A DNA stretch of 64,000 nucleotides from Streptococcus sanguinis SK49. Lineage in GTDB: Bacteria; Bacillota; Bacilli; Lactobacillales; Streptococcaceae. A program made the translations under genes and the position numbers. The DNA is taken from the NCBI RefSeq assembly GCF_000212815.1, contig NZ_GL890986.1, forward strand, positions 609,653 through 673,652. The letters are read 5' to 3'. The notes under the pieces were generated by a model. It saw nothing but the letters and a program-made list of their open reading frames with translations, searched no databases and was not told where the DNA came from. Of this stretch, positions 54,853 through 64,000 are shown piece by piece; the first letter of the stretch is position 1; each line of letters opens with the position of its first letter.

Positions 54853-55816
54853 TACCCCTTTTATGATTGGGAAAGTCGAAATTCCCAACCGCACAGTTCT
54901 GGCGCCCATGGCCGGCGTAACCAACTCTGCTTTCCGGACCATTGCCAAAGAGCTGGGAGCAGGCCTGGTCGTGATGGAAATGGTCTCTGACAAGGGCATC
55001 CAGTATAACAACGAAAAAACCCTCCACATGCTCCACATTGATGAAGGAGAAAATCCCGTTTCTATCCAGCTTTTCGGTAGCGACGAGGACAGTTTAGCCC
55101 GCGCAGCGGAATTTATCCAAGAAAATACCAAGACGGATATCGTCGATATCAATATGGGCTGCCCGGTCAACAAAATTGTCAAAAACGAAGCTGGAGCTAA
55201 ATGGCTCAAGGACCCTGAGAAAATCTATAAAATCATCAACAAGGTCCAGTCCGTTCTGGATATTCCTCTGACAGTCAAGATGCGGACTGGATGGTCTGAC
55301 AGCTCACTAGCTGTAGAAAATGCTCTGGCAGCTGAAGCCGCTGGAGTCTCAGCCCTGGCTATGCACGGTCGTACCCGTGAGCAAATGTATACTGGTCATG
55401 CTGACCTTGAGACCTTGCACGACGTAGCCCATGCTCTGACTAAGATTCCTTTCATCGCTAATGGTGATATTCGCAGCGTCCAAGACGCTAAACAGCGTAT
55501 CGAGGAAGTCGGTGCCGATGCCGTCATGGTAGGTCGAGCAGCTATGGGAAATCCTTATCTCTTTAACCAAATCAACCACTACTTTGAAACCGGCGAAATC
55601 CTCCCAGACCTCAGCTTCGAGGACAAGATGAAAATCGCCCATGACCACCTCTCCCGCTTGGTAAATCTCAAAGGAGAATATGTGGCCATCCGCGAATTCC
55701 GTGGTCTAGCTCCGCATTATCTACGCGGTACTGCTGGAGCAGCCAAGCTCCGCGGTGCTATTTCGCAAGCTGAAAGTCTAGCTGAAATCGAAGAACTCTT
55801 ACAAATTCAAAAATAA
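54839..55816 (+). CDS. dusB: tRNA-dihydrouridine synthase B
   Basis: FMN enzyme that reduces uridines in the tRNA D loop. The 325-residue protein has [16 protein letters not shown], the catalytic [16 protein letters not shown] and [13 protein letters not shown]. The start is GTG at 54839 with GGAGG nine bases upstream, inside the end of hslO; translation is probably coupled. Confidence 0.93.
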   Translation: MTNLNTPFMIGKVEIPNRTVLAPMAGVTNSAFRTIAKELGAGLVVMEMVSDKGIQYNNEKTLHMLHIDEGENPVSIQLFGSDEDSLARAAEFIQENTKTDIVDINMGCPVNKIVKNEAGAKWLKDPEKIYKIINKVQSVLDIPLTVKMRTGWSDSSLAVENALAAEAAGVSALAMHGRTREQMYTGHADLETLHDVAHALTKIPFIANGDIRSVQDAKQRIEEVGADAVMVGRAAMGNPYLFNQINHYFETGEILPDLSFEDKMKIAHDHLSRLVNLKGEYVAIREFRGLAPHYLRGTAGAAKLRGAISQAESLAEIEELLQIQK

Positions 55817-55819
55817 ACA

Positions 55820-55848
55820 AAAAAGGAAGCCAATTGGACTTCCTTTTT
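55820..55848. terminator. Terminator after dusB
   Basis: AAAAAGGAAG-CCAATTGGA-CTTCCTTTTT (10-bp stem), between convergent dusB and the lipoprotein gene. Confidence 0.8.
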
Positions 55849-55856
55849 TGTTCTGT

Positions 55857-56531
55857 TTAGGGTTGAGTCACCACAACGCTTGTTACTGAACCATCTGCTC
55901 CTGTTGTAATCTGCAGATTGGCATTTGCTTGGCCGCTTAATTGAGCATTGTATTTGCCATCATCCAGCGTATAAGAGTAGGAAGCGATGGAATAATTATC
56001 TGTTTTTCCATCTGCAGACTGGACTGTGAATTGACCATTACCTGATACAGTCACAGTATTTCCATTGGCATCCTTCCAAGTACCAGCAGCCGCTGAGAAA
56101 TCCCCATCCACCATTGTCAAGACACCTTTATAGCGAGCATTGCTGGCTGCCTGTTTATTCTGAAGCTGGCGATTGCTTTCGGGCGCTTGGGCTGGTTGAG
56201 TTACTTGATTCTGAGTGTTTTGTCGACCTGAAGCTTGCTTCGGCTGCGTTTGTTGGACTTGAGGTGCTTCGACAGTAGACTGTTGCTGATTAGCAGGAAT
56301 TTCGGCTTGTCCAGGCTGGCTAACTGCTCCTTCTGAAGAAGCGCTATTGCTAGCCTTAGGAGAAGCGCTGACCTTACTGGATGACGCAGCTTTTGAGCTA
56401 GAAGAAGCTTGAACAGTCTTGCTAGAACTAGCACTTGTTGTACTTTCTTCTTTCTTGCCACATGCCCCTAAAAGCAAACTAGAAGCCAGAACTGCAGCTG
56501 CCATCAATTTTGTATAAGTACGTGTTTTCAT
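55857..56531 (-). CDS. Lipoprotein with compact C-terminal domain
   Basis: A 224-residue protein with signal peptide and lipobox (SLLLGACGKK), a long Ser/Gln/Ala/Pro linker (residues 30-130), then YKGVLTMVDGDFSAAAGTWK to GSVTSVVVTQP. The motif VDGDFSAAAGTWKDANGN resembles the SGDFSSMIGTWQDAKGN region of the lipoprotein at 8951, so it belongs to the same loose group. The start at 56531 is set by GGAGAC. Function unknown. Confidence 0.75.
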   Translation of the reverse strand: MKTRTYTKLMAAAVLASSLLLGACGKKEESTTSASSSKTVQASSSSKAASSSKVSASPKASNSASSEGAVSQPGQAEIPANQQQSTVEAPQVQQTQPKQASGRQNTQNQVTQPAQAPESNRQLQNKQAASNARYKGVLTMVDGDFSAAAGTWKDANGNTVTVSGNGQFTVQSADGKTDNYSIASYSYTLDDGKYNAQLSGQANANLQITTGADGSVTSVVVTQP

Positions 56532-56766
56532 CTTTTGTCTCCTTGTAATATTAAGAAATCTTTTTGTAACATTATTGTAACACTGTAATTTTACTATGTC
56601 AATCATTTATGCAAAATTCTTAAAAAATTTTTTACTCAAGCGAAGTTCTGTTTCTCAATCTGTTTCTTTTGTCATGAGAAACTCGCTCCTACTTATCTAT
56701 TCGTCATTAAAATAAGAAAAACAGGACAAATTTGTCCTGCAAGAGAAATATATGATCAGCTTTCTT

Positions 56767-57555
56767 TTAATCTGATTTTTCTGCCTTCAGCCGATACACT
56801 TTTCTCGGCTTCTTCTTTGGCACGCGCTTAACGCCAGCCTCCTCTAGGTATTCTCCAAATTTCACTAGAAAATTATTGCTGACAATAGGTCGTCTAGGCG
56901 TGATGAGATTGACCAACTCAGTCCCTTCATAGACAGTAAACGGTGATTCTAGCAAATGGAGAAAAGTTGGATTCCAGTCCAGTCGCCCCTGAATCCGCTT
57001 GATAGATTCCAGCAGGATTTGGTAGTGGTCAAAGGCAAAGTCCTCTGCTGTCAGGAGCCGCTCACCGTCTCTAAAACTCCTTGTCTTAAAGTCTACATCA
57101 AGAAAGGTGACTTCCTTGGCATCATCGCCAGCTTGTACTTGGTCTACTGCTATGGCCGGCAGATAGACCAGATGGGCAATAGTGATGACCCAACCTCGCG
57201 GATCACGCCCAGGAGTAGATACCGTCATCAGCTGCTCCACCTTTTCCAGCGGTATCTCCAGCCCCACCTCTTCCTTGACTTCCCGAATGCAGGCCTGATA
57301 GGCATCCTCATGCTTGTCTACAAAGCCTCCAACTAGGGCATATTTATTCTGATAAGGGTGGGCCTTGCGCTTGATGACCAAAAGTTTTATCTGCCTTTCC
57401 ACGAAGCAGTATGCCACCATATCCGCTGTTACACTAGGCGTTTCATACTTAGGTAAATCCTGTGTCTTGTACCATGCCAAAAAGGCGGACTCATCCGCCA
57501 TGGTTTCATAGTACTCTTTTTCCGACATTCCCGCTGGGATATCCTGTTTGGTCAT
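56767..57555 (-). CDS. NUDIX hydrolase with winged-helix C-terminus (NrtR-like)
   Basis: A 262-residue protein with a full NUDIX box (GGFVDKHEDAYQACIREVKE, continuing EVGL) at about residues 76-98, followed by a C-terminal winged-helix domain (ITPRRPIVSNNFLVKFGEYL). This is the layout of NrtR, a repressor of NAD genes that senses ADP-ribose. pnuC and a nadR-like gene lie directly upstream on the same strand, which supports an NAD-related role. Whether it is a regulator, an enzyme or both cannot be settled from sequence. Confidence 0.8.
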   Translation of the reverse strand: MTKQDIPAGMSEKEYYETMADESAFLAWYKTQDLPKYETPSVTADMVAYCFVERQIKLLVIKRKAHPYQNKYALVGGFVDKHEDAYQACIREVKEEVGLEIPLEKVEQLMTVSTPGRDPRGWVITIAHLVYLPAIAVDQVQAGDDAKEVTFLDVDFKTRSFRDGERLLTAEDFAFDHYQILLESIKRIQGRLDWNPTFLHLLESPFTVYEGTELVNLITPRRPIVSNNFLVKFGEYLEEAGVKRVPKKKPRKVYRLKAEKSD

Positions 57556-57609
57556 GAGTTTCTTCCTTTCCTAAGCTATTTTTTCTATCAAAAAATCTCA
57601 AGCCTTGGT

Positions 57610-58425
57610 TTAAGCTTTCTTCACCGCCTTGGTCCACTGATACCATCCGACGATACTATTAAGGGTATAGACCCAGTACATGGCCTGGATATGAAGGTTA
57701 CTACCCCACCAAAGATAGATACTGAAGAGATTGGTCGCAATCCAGAAAATCCACTGTTCGCGGTAGAGACCAGTCATGAGAAGCTGGCCGATACCATTGG
57801 TCGCATCTGTCACGCTATCACGGAAAGGCCGGTGACTGTGAATGCTCTTATAAGCAAAGCCCATGCCAATCCAAATCAAGGCAGTCAAGGCCAAATATTT
57901 AAGCCAGCCACGCCAGTCTAACTTCTTAGCTTCAAAATGAGATGGCTCTTCCTTATCTTGTTCATTAACCCGGTTGGACAGCCAAGTATAAAGGCCGATT
58001 GGCTGCATAATAAAGAAGTAGACTGTAGTCAACACTTCGCCATAAAAGCTAGCCTGAAAAGACAATAGGAGGTAAATTGCCGAATTAACCGCTCCAAAGA
58101 GGTAATTGCTGGCCCGCCCCTCGGCTACTAAAATTACACAGACGATGCCTGTCCAAGAAGCAAAGAGTCCCAGCCAGTCATGCTGCTCCTGACCACTGGT
58201 GAACTCCAAAATGAAAGGCAAGCTAGAAAGAGCAAGCAAGTAGAGCCATTGAGTCAAGCTACGCCCGCCAAATAAATCCTGCCAGAGCAATTTTGCAATC
58301 CCCTTAATGCCCTGCTTTTTAGCTGCGGCACAGACATTGCGGAAATTCCGAACAAAGGTTTGAGATTTTTGTTTCAGTCCTGCGTAGAGAGCTGCAGGAG
58401 AGAGTTTTTGATTTTTTACTACCAT
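57610..58425 (-). CDS. pnuC: Nicotinamide riboside transporter PnuC
   Basis: A 271-residue membrane protein with about seven segments and the PnuC start of the family core (GIVCVILVAEGRASNYLFGA, AIYLLLSFQASFYGEVLTTV; YWVYTLNSIVGWYQW near the C-terminus). It imports nicotinamide riboside without direct energy use. Upstream NadR-like protein would phosphorylate and adenylylate the substrate; the downstream NUDIX protein may regulate the set. Confidence 0.88.
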   Translation of the reverse strand: MVVKNQKLSPAALYAGLKQKSQTFVRNFRNVCAAAKKQGIKGIAKLLWQDLFGGRSLTQWLYLLALSSLPFILEFTSGQEQHDWLGLFASWTGIVCVILVAEGRASNYLFGAVNSAIYLLLSFQASFYGEVLTTVYFFIMQPIGLYTWLSNRVNEQDKEEPSHFEAKKLDWRGWLKYLALTALIWIGMGFAYKSIHSHRPFRDSVTDATNGIGQLLMTGLYREQWIFWIATNLFSIYLWWGSNLHIQAMYWVYTLNSIVGWYQWTKAVKKA

Positions 58426-58446
58426 TCTATTTTACCACTTTCTTTT

Positions 58447-59505
58447 TTAATCTGCTTGATAAATCATGTCGATCGCTTCTTTGGCCGCCTGATAATTGTC
58501 CAAATAACTGCCAGCCAGATAGACCGTCGGAATATGAGCCAAACTCTGCTCTTTCAGCCTTTTTAGATGGCTTGAAAAATCACTGCGGATAGCCTCGTCC
58601 GCCATGCTCATATCACGAAAGCCATCGTTAACATAGGTGCCGACCGGCTCAGCAAAGAGAATCAAATCCCATTTTTCCTTGGACAAAATGCTGGCAAAGA
58701 GATTATCAAAAGTATCTGTCTCTTCGTCCTGAACCGGACTTTCTTTCAGATAGTAATCATAGTAAGCCTTGGTTACCAGTGAATTTGTATCAGCCACGAC
58801 CAGACCACGGTTGGCGCTGCTGTCAATCAAGCGGGAAGTCTGAGCATATTGTCCCAAGAGCAGATAATAGTAGTCTTTAGGAGTCAGCTCATCGTCTCTC
58901 ACATTATTTTGAATCTGGTATTCTCGAGCATATTCCAGGCTGACTGGAGCATCATAGTAGCGAGCTAAGTCCTTGGCCAAGGTCGTTTTACCATTGCTAG
59001 CGCTACCCATAATCAGCACTTTCTTGGTAAAGTGACGGCGGAAAGGCTGGGCTATATATTTCCAATAAAGACTAGGATTTTCCCGAATCATCGTAGCTGA
59101 GATACCAAACTGTCGCTCCTGCAAGGAAGTTTTGAAAGCACGCTTTTCTAACTCTTCCTGATAGTCAGCCTCACCAACAAAGAAAATCAGTTCCTCCCGT
59201 TCTGCATCATAGCTCACCAACTCTAATAGAGCTGACAGCCACTTGTCCCAACCCAGAGGATAGCGGGGAAAGGAAGTTTCATCGAGTTTGTAAACCTGGG
59301 TCAATTCATCATCTGCGAAAGTCTCCCTAGTATAGCGAAAACGCTTCTGCAGAGACAGACCCACTTCCTGCCCACGATCTCCCTGATAACCTGAAACCAC
59401 CACGCGCACCTTGTCGTAAGAACGCTTAGCCTTCTGAATCAAATCGATATGCCCCTGATGCAAGGGAGCAAATGTTCCAAAGACGATTGCAATTTTTTCT
59501 TTCAT
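58447..59505 (-). CDS. NadR-like NMN adenylyltransferase / ribosylnicotinamide kinase
   Basis: A 352-residue, two-domain protein. Residues 1-150 form a nucleotidyltransferase (IVFGTFAPLHQGHIDLIQKA with HxGH-type motif HQGH). Residues about 165-352 form a kinase with Walker A MGSASNGKTTLAKDLA. Together they turn imported nicotinamide riboside into NMN and NAD. It lacks the N-terminal repressor domain of enteric NadR. A promoter and inverted repeats lie directly upstream. Confidence 0.88.
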   Translation of the reverse strand: MKEKIAIVFGTFAPLHQGHIDLIQKAKRSYDKVRVVVSGYQGDRGQEVGLSLQKRFRYTRETFADDELTQVYKLDETSFPRYPLGWDKWLSALLELVSYDAEREELIFFVGEADYQEELEKRAFKTSLQERQFGISATMIRENPSLYWKYIAQPFRRHFTKKVLIMGSASNGKTTLAKDLARYYDAPVSLEYAREYQIQNNVRDDELTPKDYYYLLLGQYAQTSRLIDSSANRGLVVADTNSLVTKAYYDYYLKESPVQDEETDTFDNLFASILSKEKWDLILFAEPVGTYVNDGFRDMSMADEAIRSDFSSHLKRLKEQSLAHIPTVYLAGSYLDNYQAAKEAIDMIYQAD

Positions 59506-59554
59506 ATATCTAACCTTTTTATTGTTTTTTATATTTTATTCTTTCTATGATTTT

Positions 59555-59582
59555 ATTATAAACTATATTTTTCTTTTGTCAA
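59555..59582 (-). promoter_or_regulatory. Promoter of the nadR-pnuC-NUDIX unit
   Basis: Minus strand TTGACA (59577-59582), 16-base spacer, TATAAT (59555-59560). Confidence 0.75.
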
Positions 59583-59608
59583 TAGTTTTTTATAAAATTT
59601 TATAAAAA
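59560..59608 (-). promoter_or_regulatory. Candidate operators at the NAD-cluster promoter
   Basis: Two symmetric elements: an inverted repeat AAACTAT/ATAGTTT (59560-59566 and 59582-59588, centre spacing 22 bp) spanning the promoter, and a perfect 22-bp palindrome (59587-59608) directly upstream of the -35. Either could bind the NrtR-like protein. The palindrome is very A/T-rich, so an UP element or chance remain possible. Confidence 0.4.
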
Positions 59609-59642
59609 TATTTTTCAGACACTTTAAACTGTATTAAGCACG

Positions 59643-59683
59643 AAAAAAAGAACCTAATGTCTTAAGCATCAGATTCTTTTTTA
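59643..59683 (-). terminator. Terminator after the DUF4430 gene
   Basis: AAGAATCTGATG / CATTAGGTTCTT with G-T pairs and a 7-nt loop, followed by TTTTTC on the minus strand. Confidence 0.75.
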
Positions 59684-59689
59684 CAAGAT

Positions 59690-60091
59690 TTATTGCTGAT
59701 AGACTTCTTGGTAGAATTCCAGCTTGTCTCCATCCTTGACAGTGATTTGATTGGCTGCCTTAGGAGCCATTTCTCCGTTGACCTTAAACATCCAGTAGAG
59801 GCCCTTTGCTTCATCCTGAGCATGACCGTCAATCGAAGTGATAAAACCATCTTTTTCTTCGACCTTATAGGCCTTCTTCAAAGCATCCATAGCTGTCTTT
59901 CCTTCTTCAACAGCCACCGTTTTCTCGCTCTTCTCCTGACCTTCTGGTGCAATACTGATGCTGATTTTCAGTTCCTTTTTGACAGAAGAATCAGCGGAGC
60001 TAGAGCTCTTGTCAGTATTTGTCTGGCTGCTGCCGCAACCAACAAGGAGAAGGGCAAAAGCAAGTGTGAGCAAACTAAAGATTTTTTTCAT
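59690..60091 (-). CDS. DUF4430 lipoprotein
   Basis: A 133-residue lipoprotein (signal LALLLVGCGSSQ), Ser-rich linker, then a DUF4430 domain (residues 40-133: FKVNGEMAPKAANQITVKDG). DUF4430 resembles the beta-domain of transcobalamin-type proteins. It is encoded 17 nt into the end of an ECF S-component gene, so the two are translated together, as in other streptococci. Substrate-capture role for that transporter is inferred. Confidence 0.82.
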   Translation of the reverse strand: MKKIFSLLTLAFALLLVGCGSSQTNTDKSSSSADSSVKKELKISISIAPEGQEKSEKTVAVEEGKTAMDALKKAYKVEEKDGFITSIDGHAQDEAKGLYWMFKVNGEMAPKAANQITVKDGDKLEFYQEVYQQ

Positions 60092-60560
60092 TATAGAGCC
60101 TCCTTAAAATAGGGTACAAGAGTGGGTAAAAAAACAAGGTCGACAGTCCGTGCGCTATATTGAAGGTCAAAGCATTGATAATCGCATAAGACCACCAGTG
60201 ATAGTTGTACAGCAAGGCTGTCAGTGTATCGATGGCAATGCCATAGCCAAAGGATAGGAGAGCTGCTGCTATTCCCTGTCCCACTAGGTTTAATCGAGGA
60301 TAGAGCAGCCACCAAAGGCAAAGAATCAGTCCAAAGGACAGCAACTGAAATAGGACAATCGGACTCATCCCCAAAAGAAAGGCTGATGTAAACATCGTCA
60401 CAGCCATCACTAGGAGTGAAGTCGACAAATCCTCAAAAATGACTATCAGGAAAAAGATAGCTGAGATAGGCTGCACATTGGGCAGAAAGGAAAATGCATA
60501 GCGAAAGGCCACACATAGAGCCGATAGGATGGCAATTTTAGCCATTTTACGAGCGGACAA
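60075..60560 (-). CDS. ECF transporter S component
   Basis: A 161-residue membrane protein with five or six segments (ILSALCVAFRYAFSFLPNVQ near the N-terminus, the S-component pattern). Start is TTG at 60560 with AAAGGAGG five bases upstream. S components bind one vitamin or metal and pair with a shared EcfAA'T module, not present in this window. The partner DUF4430 lipoprotein suggests a cobalamin-like substrate, but this is only inference. Confidence 0.75.
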   Translation of the reverse strand: MSARKMAKIAILSALCVAFRYAFSFLPNVQPISAIFFLIVIFEDLSTSLLVMAVTMFTSAFLLGMSPIVLFQLLSFGLILCLWWLLYPRLNLVGQGIAAALLSFGYGIAIDTLTALLYNYHWWSYAIINALTFNIAHGLSTLFFYPLLYPILRRLYNEKNL

Positions 60561-60602
60561 AAGTACCTCCTTTCTAACCGAGGTAAATAGGGAGAAGTTG
60601 GA

Positions 60603-61313
60603 CTAGGTATGCAGCTCAACAGCATCCCAGTCCTGAGCCGTATTCAGCCCCAGCAGCCAGTCAAGACCAGACCGCCTCTCCAGAACAACACTTTCATCAA
60701 GACCAGCCGGTGCTGGCTGGTCGTGAATCCGAGCCTCAACACAGGCCCAATGATAACGATAAATCAAGTCATCCTCATCCAGCAACTCTTCTAAGCTGCG
60801 CGGTTGGCATTTTCCCAGAAATTCCTGAAAGTCAACCGCACTAGCGACTGCGTCAATAGCAACATCACAATCACAAATCTTATCTGGAAACGGTAAAGTA
60901 TCTACTAGCCCTAAGTACCAAATCAAAGACCAATAAGCCTCATATTTCCAAACCATATTAATAATAGCTGCCGTGTCAGCACGATCTTCCAAGACCTCCC
61001 TTTCTTTGGGCGTCAACTCTTCCTGAACCCCGTATTGCTGCAGTTTATCCTGCAGCCAATGGCGGCTCTCCTCATTATAATTATTATTTTCGATATCCAA
61101 GGCCGCCTGAATAATCAAGAGGCTGCTAATAGCCCGACGCGCAATTTCTTCTAGCGAGCGCGGCCGTACCTACTCAGCACTTTCGATGACCGGCAAATGC
61201 TCAATGTAAGGAATACCTTCCTTTTTCAAGCGCTGGATACTAGCCACCTTGCGCTCTTCTGGTGTTTTTACTCTGGCTTTCTTGCCGGCAAACAAGTCTT
61301 TAAAAAACGACAT
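60603..61313 (-). pseudogene. DUF4272 protein interrupted by in-frame TAG
   Basis: From the ATG at 61313 (GGAGGC upstream) the frame reads MSFFKDLFAGKKARVKTPEE to codon 47 (PVIESAE), then TAG at 61170-61172, then continues VRPRSLEEIARRAISSLLII through to LGLNTAQDWDAVELHT. The full frame is 236 residues with a DUF4272 domain; the part after the stop alone (TTG start 61118) is 171 residues. GAG would change to TAG by one base. No frameshift is present. Confidence 0.8.
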
Positions 61314-61429
61314 ATCAGCCTCCAATCCTTCAATTCCCAGTTTCATTGAATGATGAAATAACTGTTCGGTATAATTGCTATCAGGGATTAACCGCGAGCA
61401 AACAACTTTCCGTTGAAAGACTTCGATTT

Positions 61430-63859
61430 CTAGGCCACTTCGAACTTGAGTTGGCCAGCCTTGACCCCGACCTTAAGAGTTTGACCCGTTGTCAAATCTC
61501 CTGTCAAGAGGAGCTCAGACAGCTTGTCCTCCACCAGAGTCTGCAGAGTGCGGCGCAATGGCCGTGCTCCCATTTCCACATCGTAGCCTTCCTGAGCCAG
61601 CAGCTTAAGGGCACTAGCCTGGAACTTCAGCTCAATTCCCTTCTCAGCAAGACTGGCAATGAGCGGTTTGACCATAACCTTGACCACTTCCTGCATATCT
61701 TCTGCAGATAGGCTGTGGAAGACTACCTTCTCGTCGATACGGTTGATAAACTCCGGTCTATATGCTTTCTTAAGTTCTTCCAGCATCCGTTTTTCCATAT
61801 TGGCATGGTCCAAGCGGATATCCCGCGCCCCAAAGCCCACCGTCTTATCATCCCGCAAACTAGTTGCCCCCAGATTGCTGGTCATGATAATAATCGTGTT
61901 GGAGAAGTCCACCTTGCGGCCCTTGCTGTCAGTCAACTGGCCATCATCCAAGACCTGCAGGAGAACATTGAAAATATCTGGGTGCGCCTTTTCCACCTCG
62001 TCAAAGAGCAGGACAGAATAAGGTCTGTTGCGCACCTTTTCCGTCAGCTCCCCTCCTTCTTCATAGCCTACATAGCCTGGAGGCGCTCCATTGAGGCGGC
62101 TAGCCGCGAATTTCTCCATGTACTCACTCATATCAAAGCGGATGAGTGCAGACTCATCATCAAAGAGACTTTCGGCCAAGGCCTTGGCTAGCTCTGTCTT
62201 CCCGACTCCTGTCGGGCCTAGGAACATAAAGGAGCCAATCGGCCGCTTGCTGCTGCGGATACCAGACTGGTTCCGTCGGATGGCTCGGCTGATAGCTGAA
62301 ATCGCCTCGTCCTGCCCAATCACGCGTTTATGCAGTTCTGTTTCCAAATTGAGGTATTTCTTTGCATCTGTCTGAGTCAGCTTCTGCACTGGAATCCCAG
62401 ACAAGCCACTAAGAGTAGCCAAGACATCGTCTTCTTCCACTTTCAGTTTATAGAGCTTGGGGTGCTGCTCTTGCTCAAGCAGCTTCGACACCTTTTTAAA
62501 GTCCGCTGCCATCAAGGCTTGATCCACTGGCGTCAAATCCGACTGCTCGTAATTCTGCGGCCCTCTGTTCTGGACTGTCGCACTAGCCTCGTCCAAAAGA
62601 TCAATGGCAGAGTCCGGCAGATGCTTGCTAGTCAGATAGCGATGGGCATATTTCACCGCCGTCTCAATCGCCTGATCACTAATCTGCACCTTGTGATGGT
62701 CCTCATAACTCTTTCTCAAGCCTTGTAAAATTGCAATGCTGTCAGCCACATTAGGCTCTTCTATACTGACCTTGGCAAAACGCCGGGAAAGGGCCGCATC
62801 TTTTTCAATATGTTTCTGGTACTCTTCCTGCGTCGTAGCGCCAACTGTCCGCAGAGTGCCGCGAGCCAGAGCCGGTTTCAGAATATTGGCCGCATCCAAG
62901 GTCGAGTCAATACCGCTGCCAGAGCCCATGATAGTATGCAGCTCATCGATGAAGAGAATGACATGACCATCTTCTTCAATGTCATTGATGATGTTGTTCA
63001 TCCGCTCCTCGAAGTCTCCGCGAAAGCGAGTGCCAGCGACTACATTCATCAAGTCCAGTTCCAAAACCCGCATCTTAGCAAGTTCAGCCGGAACCTGACC
63101 AGCTGCCACACGCTGGGCCAGACCTAAAGCCAGAGCTGTCTTACCAACCCCAGCATCTCCAACCAGCACTGGATTGTTTTTAGTCTTGCGACTGAGAATC
63201 TGAACTATCCGTGAAATTTCCTGATCACGGCCAATGACGGGCTCCAATCGGCCATCTCTAGCCAGCTCCGTCAGATCACGGGTGTAGTCTTCTAGGCCTC
63301 CGCTAGTAGAAGCCGGCATCCCCATCATATTAGCCATGGTCTGCTTAGCGGCCATTACCCCCTTATTCAGACTGCGAATAGCCTTGATATCTTCCTTGCC
63401 CCAGCCAGCTCGCTGCTCCAAGACCTTTCGCAAATCACTGATTTTCGGTCCCTGCTCCTTGTCCTCGTAGCTAAAACCGGTAAATTCCAGAATACGAGAG
63501 GCTAAGGTCCCCCGGTCAAATAGCATGGCCAGCAGCACATGTTCAGTACCTACATGCTTAGCACGAACAGCTTCTGCAATTTGCCCCGCTTCCTCAAACA
63601 GCTCCTCTAAGCGATAAGAAAAAGGCAGCAGCTCGAAGTGACCGTCTTTCTGATAAGCCTGACCAGTAATCTGAAAAGCCGCTTCTTCAAATCCATCCAC
63701 TTCCACAGGAAACTCATTGAGGACTGAGCCAGCAACGCTGTAGGGATTATTAGCCAGAGCAATCAGCAGATGCCATGATTCCAGATAATCTGTCGTAAAA
63801 TGGCCGGCCAAGAGCTGGGCTGCTTCCAAGCTTTCTATTAAGGCTTTTGAGTATTTCAT
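61430..63859 (-). CDS. clpC: Clp protease ATP-binding subunit ClpC
   Basis: AAA+ unfoldase that feeds proteins to ClpP. The 809-residue protein has the double Clp_N repeat at the N-terminus, D1 Walker [21 protein letters not shown] and Walker [15 protein letters not shown], a UVR-like middle stretch ([20 protein letters not shown]), then D2 Walker [18 protein letters not shown] and Walker [11 protein letters not shown]. Follows ctsR without a gap (TAA then ATG), the standard class III heat-shock operon. Confidence 0.97.
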   Translation of the reverse strand: MKYSKALIESLEAAQLLAGHFTTDYLESWHLLIALANNPYSVAGSVLNEFPVEVDGFEEAAFQITGQAYQKDGHFELLPFSYRLEELFEEAGQIAEAVRAKHVGTEHVLLAMLFDRGTLASRILEFTGFSYEDKEQGPKISDLRKVLEQRAGWGKEDIKAIRSLNKGVMAAKQTMANMMGMPASTSGGLEDYTRDLTELARDGRLEPVIGRDQEISRIVQILSRKTKNNPVLVGDAGVGKTALALGLAQRVAAGQVPAELAKMRVLELDLMNVVAGTRFRGDFEERMNNIINDIEEDGHVILFIDELHTIMGSGSGIDSTLDAANILKPALARGTLRTVGATTQEEYQKHIEKDAALSRRFAKVSIEEPNVADSIAILQGLRKSYEDHHKVQISDQAIETAVKYAHRYLTSKHLPDSAIDLLDEASATVQNRGPQNYEQSDLTPVDQALMAADFKKVSKLLEQEQHPKLYKLKVEEDDVLATLSGLSGIPVQKLTQTDAKKYLNLETELHKRVIGQDEAISAISRAIRRNQSGIRSSKRPIGSFMFLGPTGVGKTELAKALAESLFDDESALIRFDMSEYMEKFAASRLNGAPPGYVGYEEGGELTEKVRNRPYSVLLFDEVEKAHPDIFNVLLQVLDDGQLTDSKGRKVDFSNTIIIMTSNLGATSLRDDKTVGFGARDIRLDHANMEKRMLEELKKAYRPEFINRIDEKVVFHSLSAEDMQEVVKVMVKPLIASLAEKGIELKFQASALKLLAQEGYDVEMGARPLRRTLQTLVEDKLSELLLTGDLTTGQTLKVGVKAGQLKFEVA

Positions 63860-64000
63860 TTATGATTCCATTCCTTTTCTGTCTAGTTGTTGTAAAATCT
63901 TTTTTAATATCCGGGCACGAATCACCGCAGCTCCATCACCCAAAATCGAGTCCGATGCTGTTGATAAGATTAGATTGCCCTCACGTTCAGTCATAATCTT
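63860..64000 (-). CDS. ctsR: Transcriptional repressor CtsR, 3' part only
   Basis: The last 46 codons of CtsR, running off the window end: TEREGNLILSTASDSILGDG, AAVIRARILKKILQQLDRKG then MES and TAA. CtsR represses clpC and itself by binding a heptad repeat operator that lies beyond the window. The stop codon directly abuts the clpC start. Assigned from the clpC context and the typical C-terminus. Confidence 0.88.
   Translation of the reverse strand, partial: KIMTEREGNLILSTASDSILGDGAAVIRARILKKILQQLDRKGMES

Noticed and set aside
59586..59608. A/T-rich palindrome as a terminator of an upstream gene
   Set aside because: It is too A/T-rich and is placed upstream of a promoter, where it fits an operator or UP element better.

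Overview
The window is a 64 kb piece of a Streptococcus chromosome, most likely from the sanguinis/gordonii group. The evidence is the low-to-moderate GC content, the dut-phosphatase-radA-carbonic anhydrase and purA-tadA gene orders typical of streptococci, a gls24-type stress operon, a heptapeptide-type oligopeptide-binding lipoprotein, CiaR-type csRNA genes and the ctsR-clpC operon. There are no rRNA or tRNA genes, prophage genes, insertion sequences or CRISPR arrays. Most genes lie on the minus strand.

Layout, left to right. 0-9.6 kb: tag, a flavin-type oxidoreductase with a divergent helix-turn-helix regulator, rpmH (too short for ordinary ORF finding), a lipoprotein, jag-yidC-rnpA, then the arginine genes argG-argH and a second lipoprotein. 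9.6-13.8 kb: gltX, estA and RNase J2. 13.9-14.4 kb: no gene, but a promoter overlapped by a perfect cre site faces a strong terminator about 400 nt away, so this is a candidate regulatory RNA. 14.5-18.3 kb: a Gls24/Asp23 envelope-stress operon (glsB, amaP, a 56-residue DUF2273 protein, gls24, csbD-like) with a divergent Mga-type regulator. 18.4-25.9 kb: a two-gene ABC transporter without its binding protein, carbonic anhydrase, AIM24, radA (apparently starting at ATC), a phosphatase, a broken isochorismatase-like gene, dut, a NUDIX hydrolase, a csRNA and a C26 peptidase. 26-37 kb: oligopeptide-binding lipoprotein with a CodY box, a heterodimeric multidrug ABC exporter, gpsA-galU, rhomboid, 5-formyl-THF cyclo-ligase, and the two DAP/lysine genes.

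37.1-42.5 kb holds the most unusual content: five tandem, divergent paralogs of membrane-anchored proteins (one broken by an in-frame TAG). Each has a short cytosolic KRDLExLRRxH-type motif, one membrane segment and, outside, two repeats that look like BamE/BLIP-fold modules. I cannot name a function. Upstream lie fragments of a decayed two-component/PepSY locus. 43-50 kb: pgi, a possible 49-residue peptide gene, the 4.5S SRP RNA, tadA, a second csRNA, purA, the fused glutathione synthetase gshF, and a lipoprotein. 50.8-56.5 kb: XpaC/TelA pair, ADP-ribosylglycohydrolase, hslO-dusB and a third small lipoprotein. 56.7-59.6 kb: an NAD-salvage cluster (NUDIX/NrtR-like regulator, pnuC, nadR-like). 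59.7-64 kb: a DUF4430 lipoprotein with an ECF S-component, a DUF4272 gene broken by TAG, clpC and the 3' end of ctsR.

Themes. Three genes are broken by in-frame nonsense codons rather than frameshifts. Global regulators leave visible sites: CiaR promoters on two csRNAs, CodY before the peptide-binding protein, CcpA at the candidate RNA, and ArgR-like sequence before argG. All function calls come from reading the translations; no database search was run.
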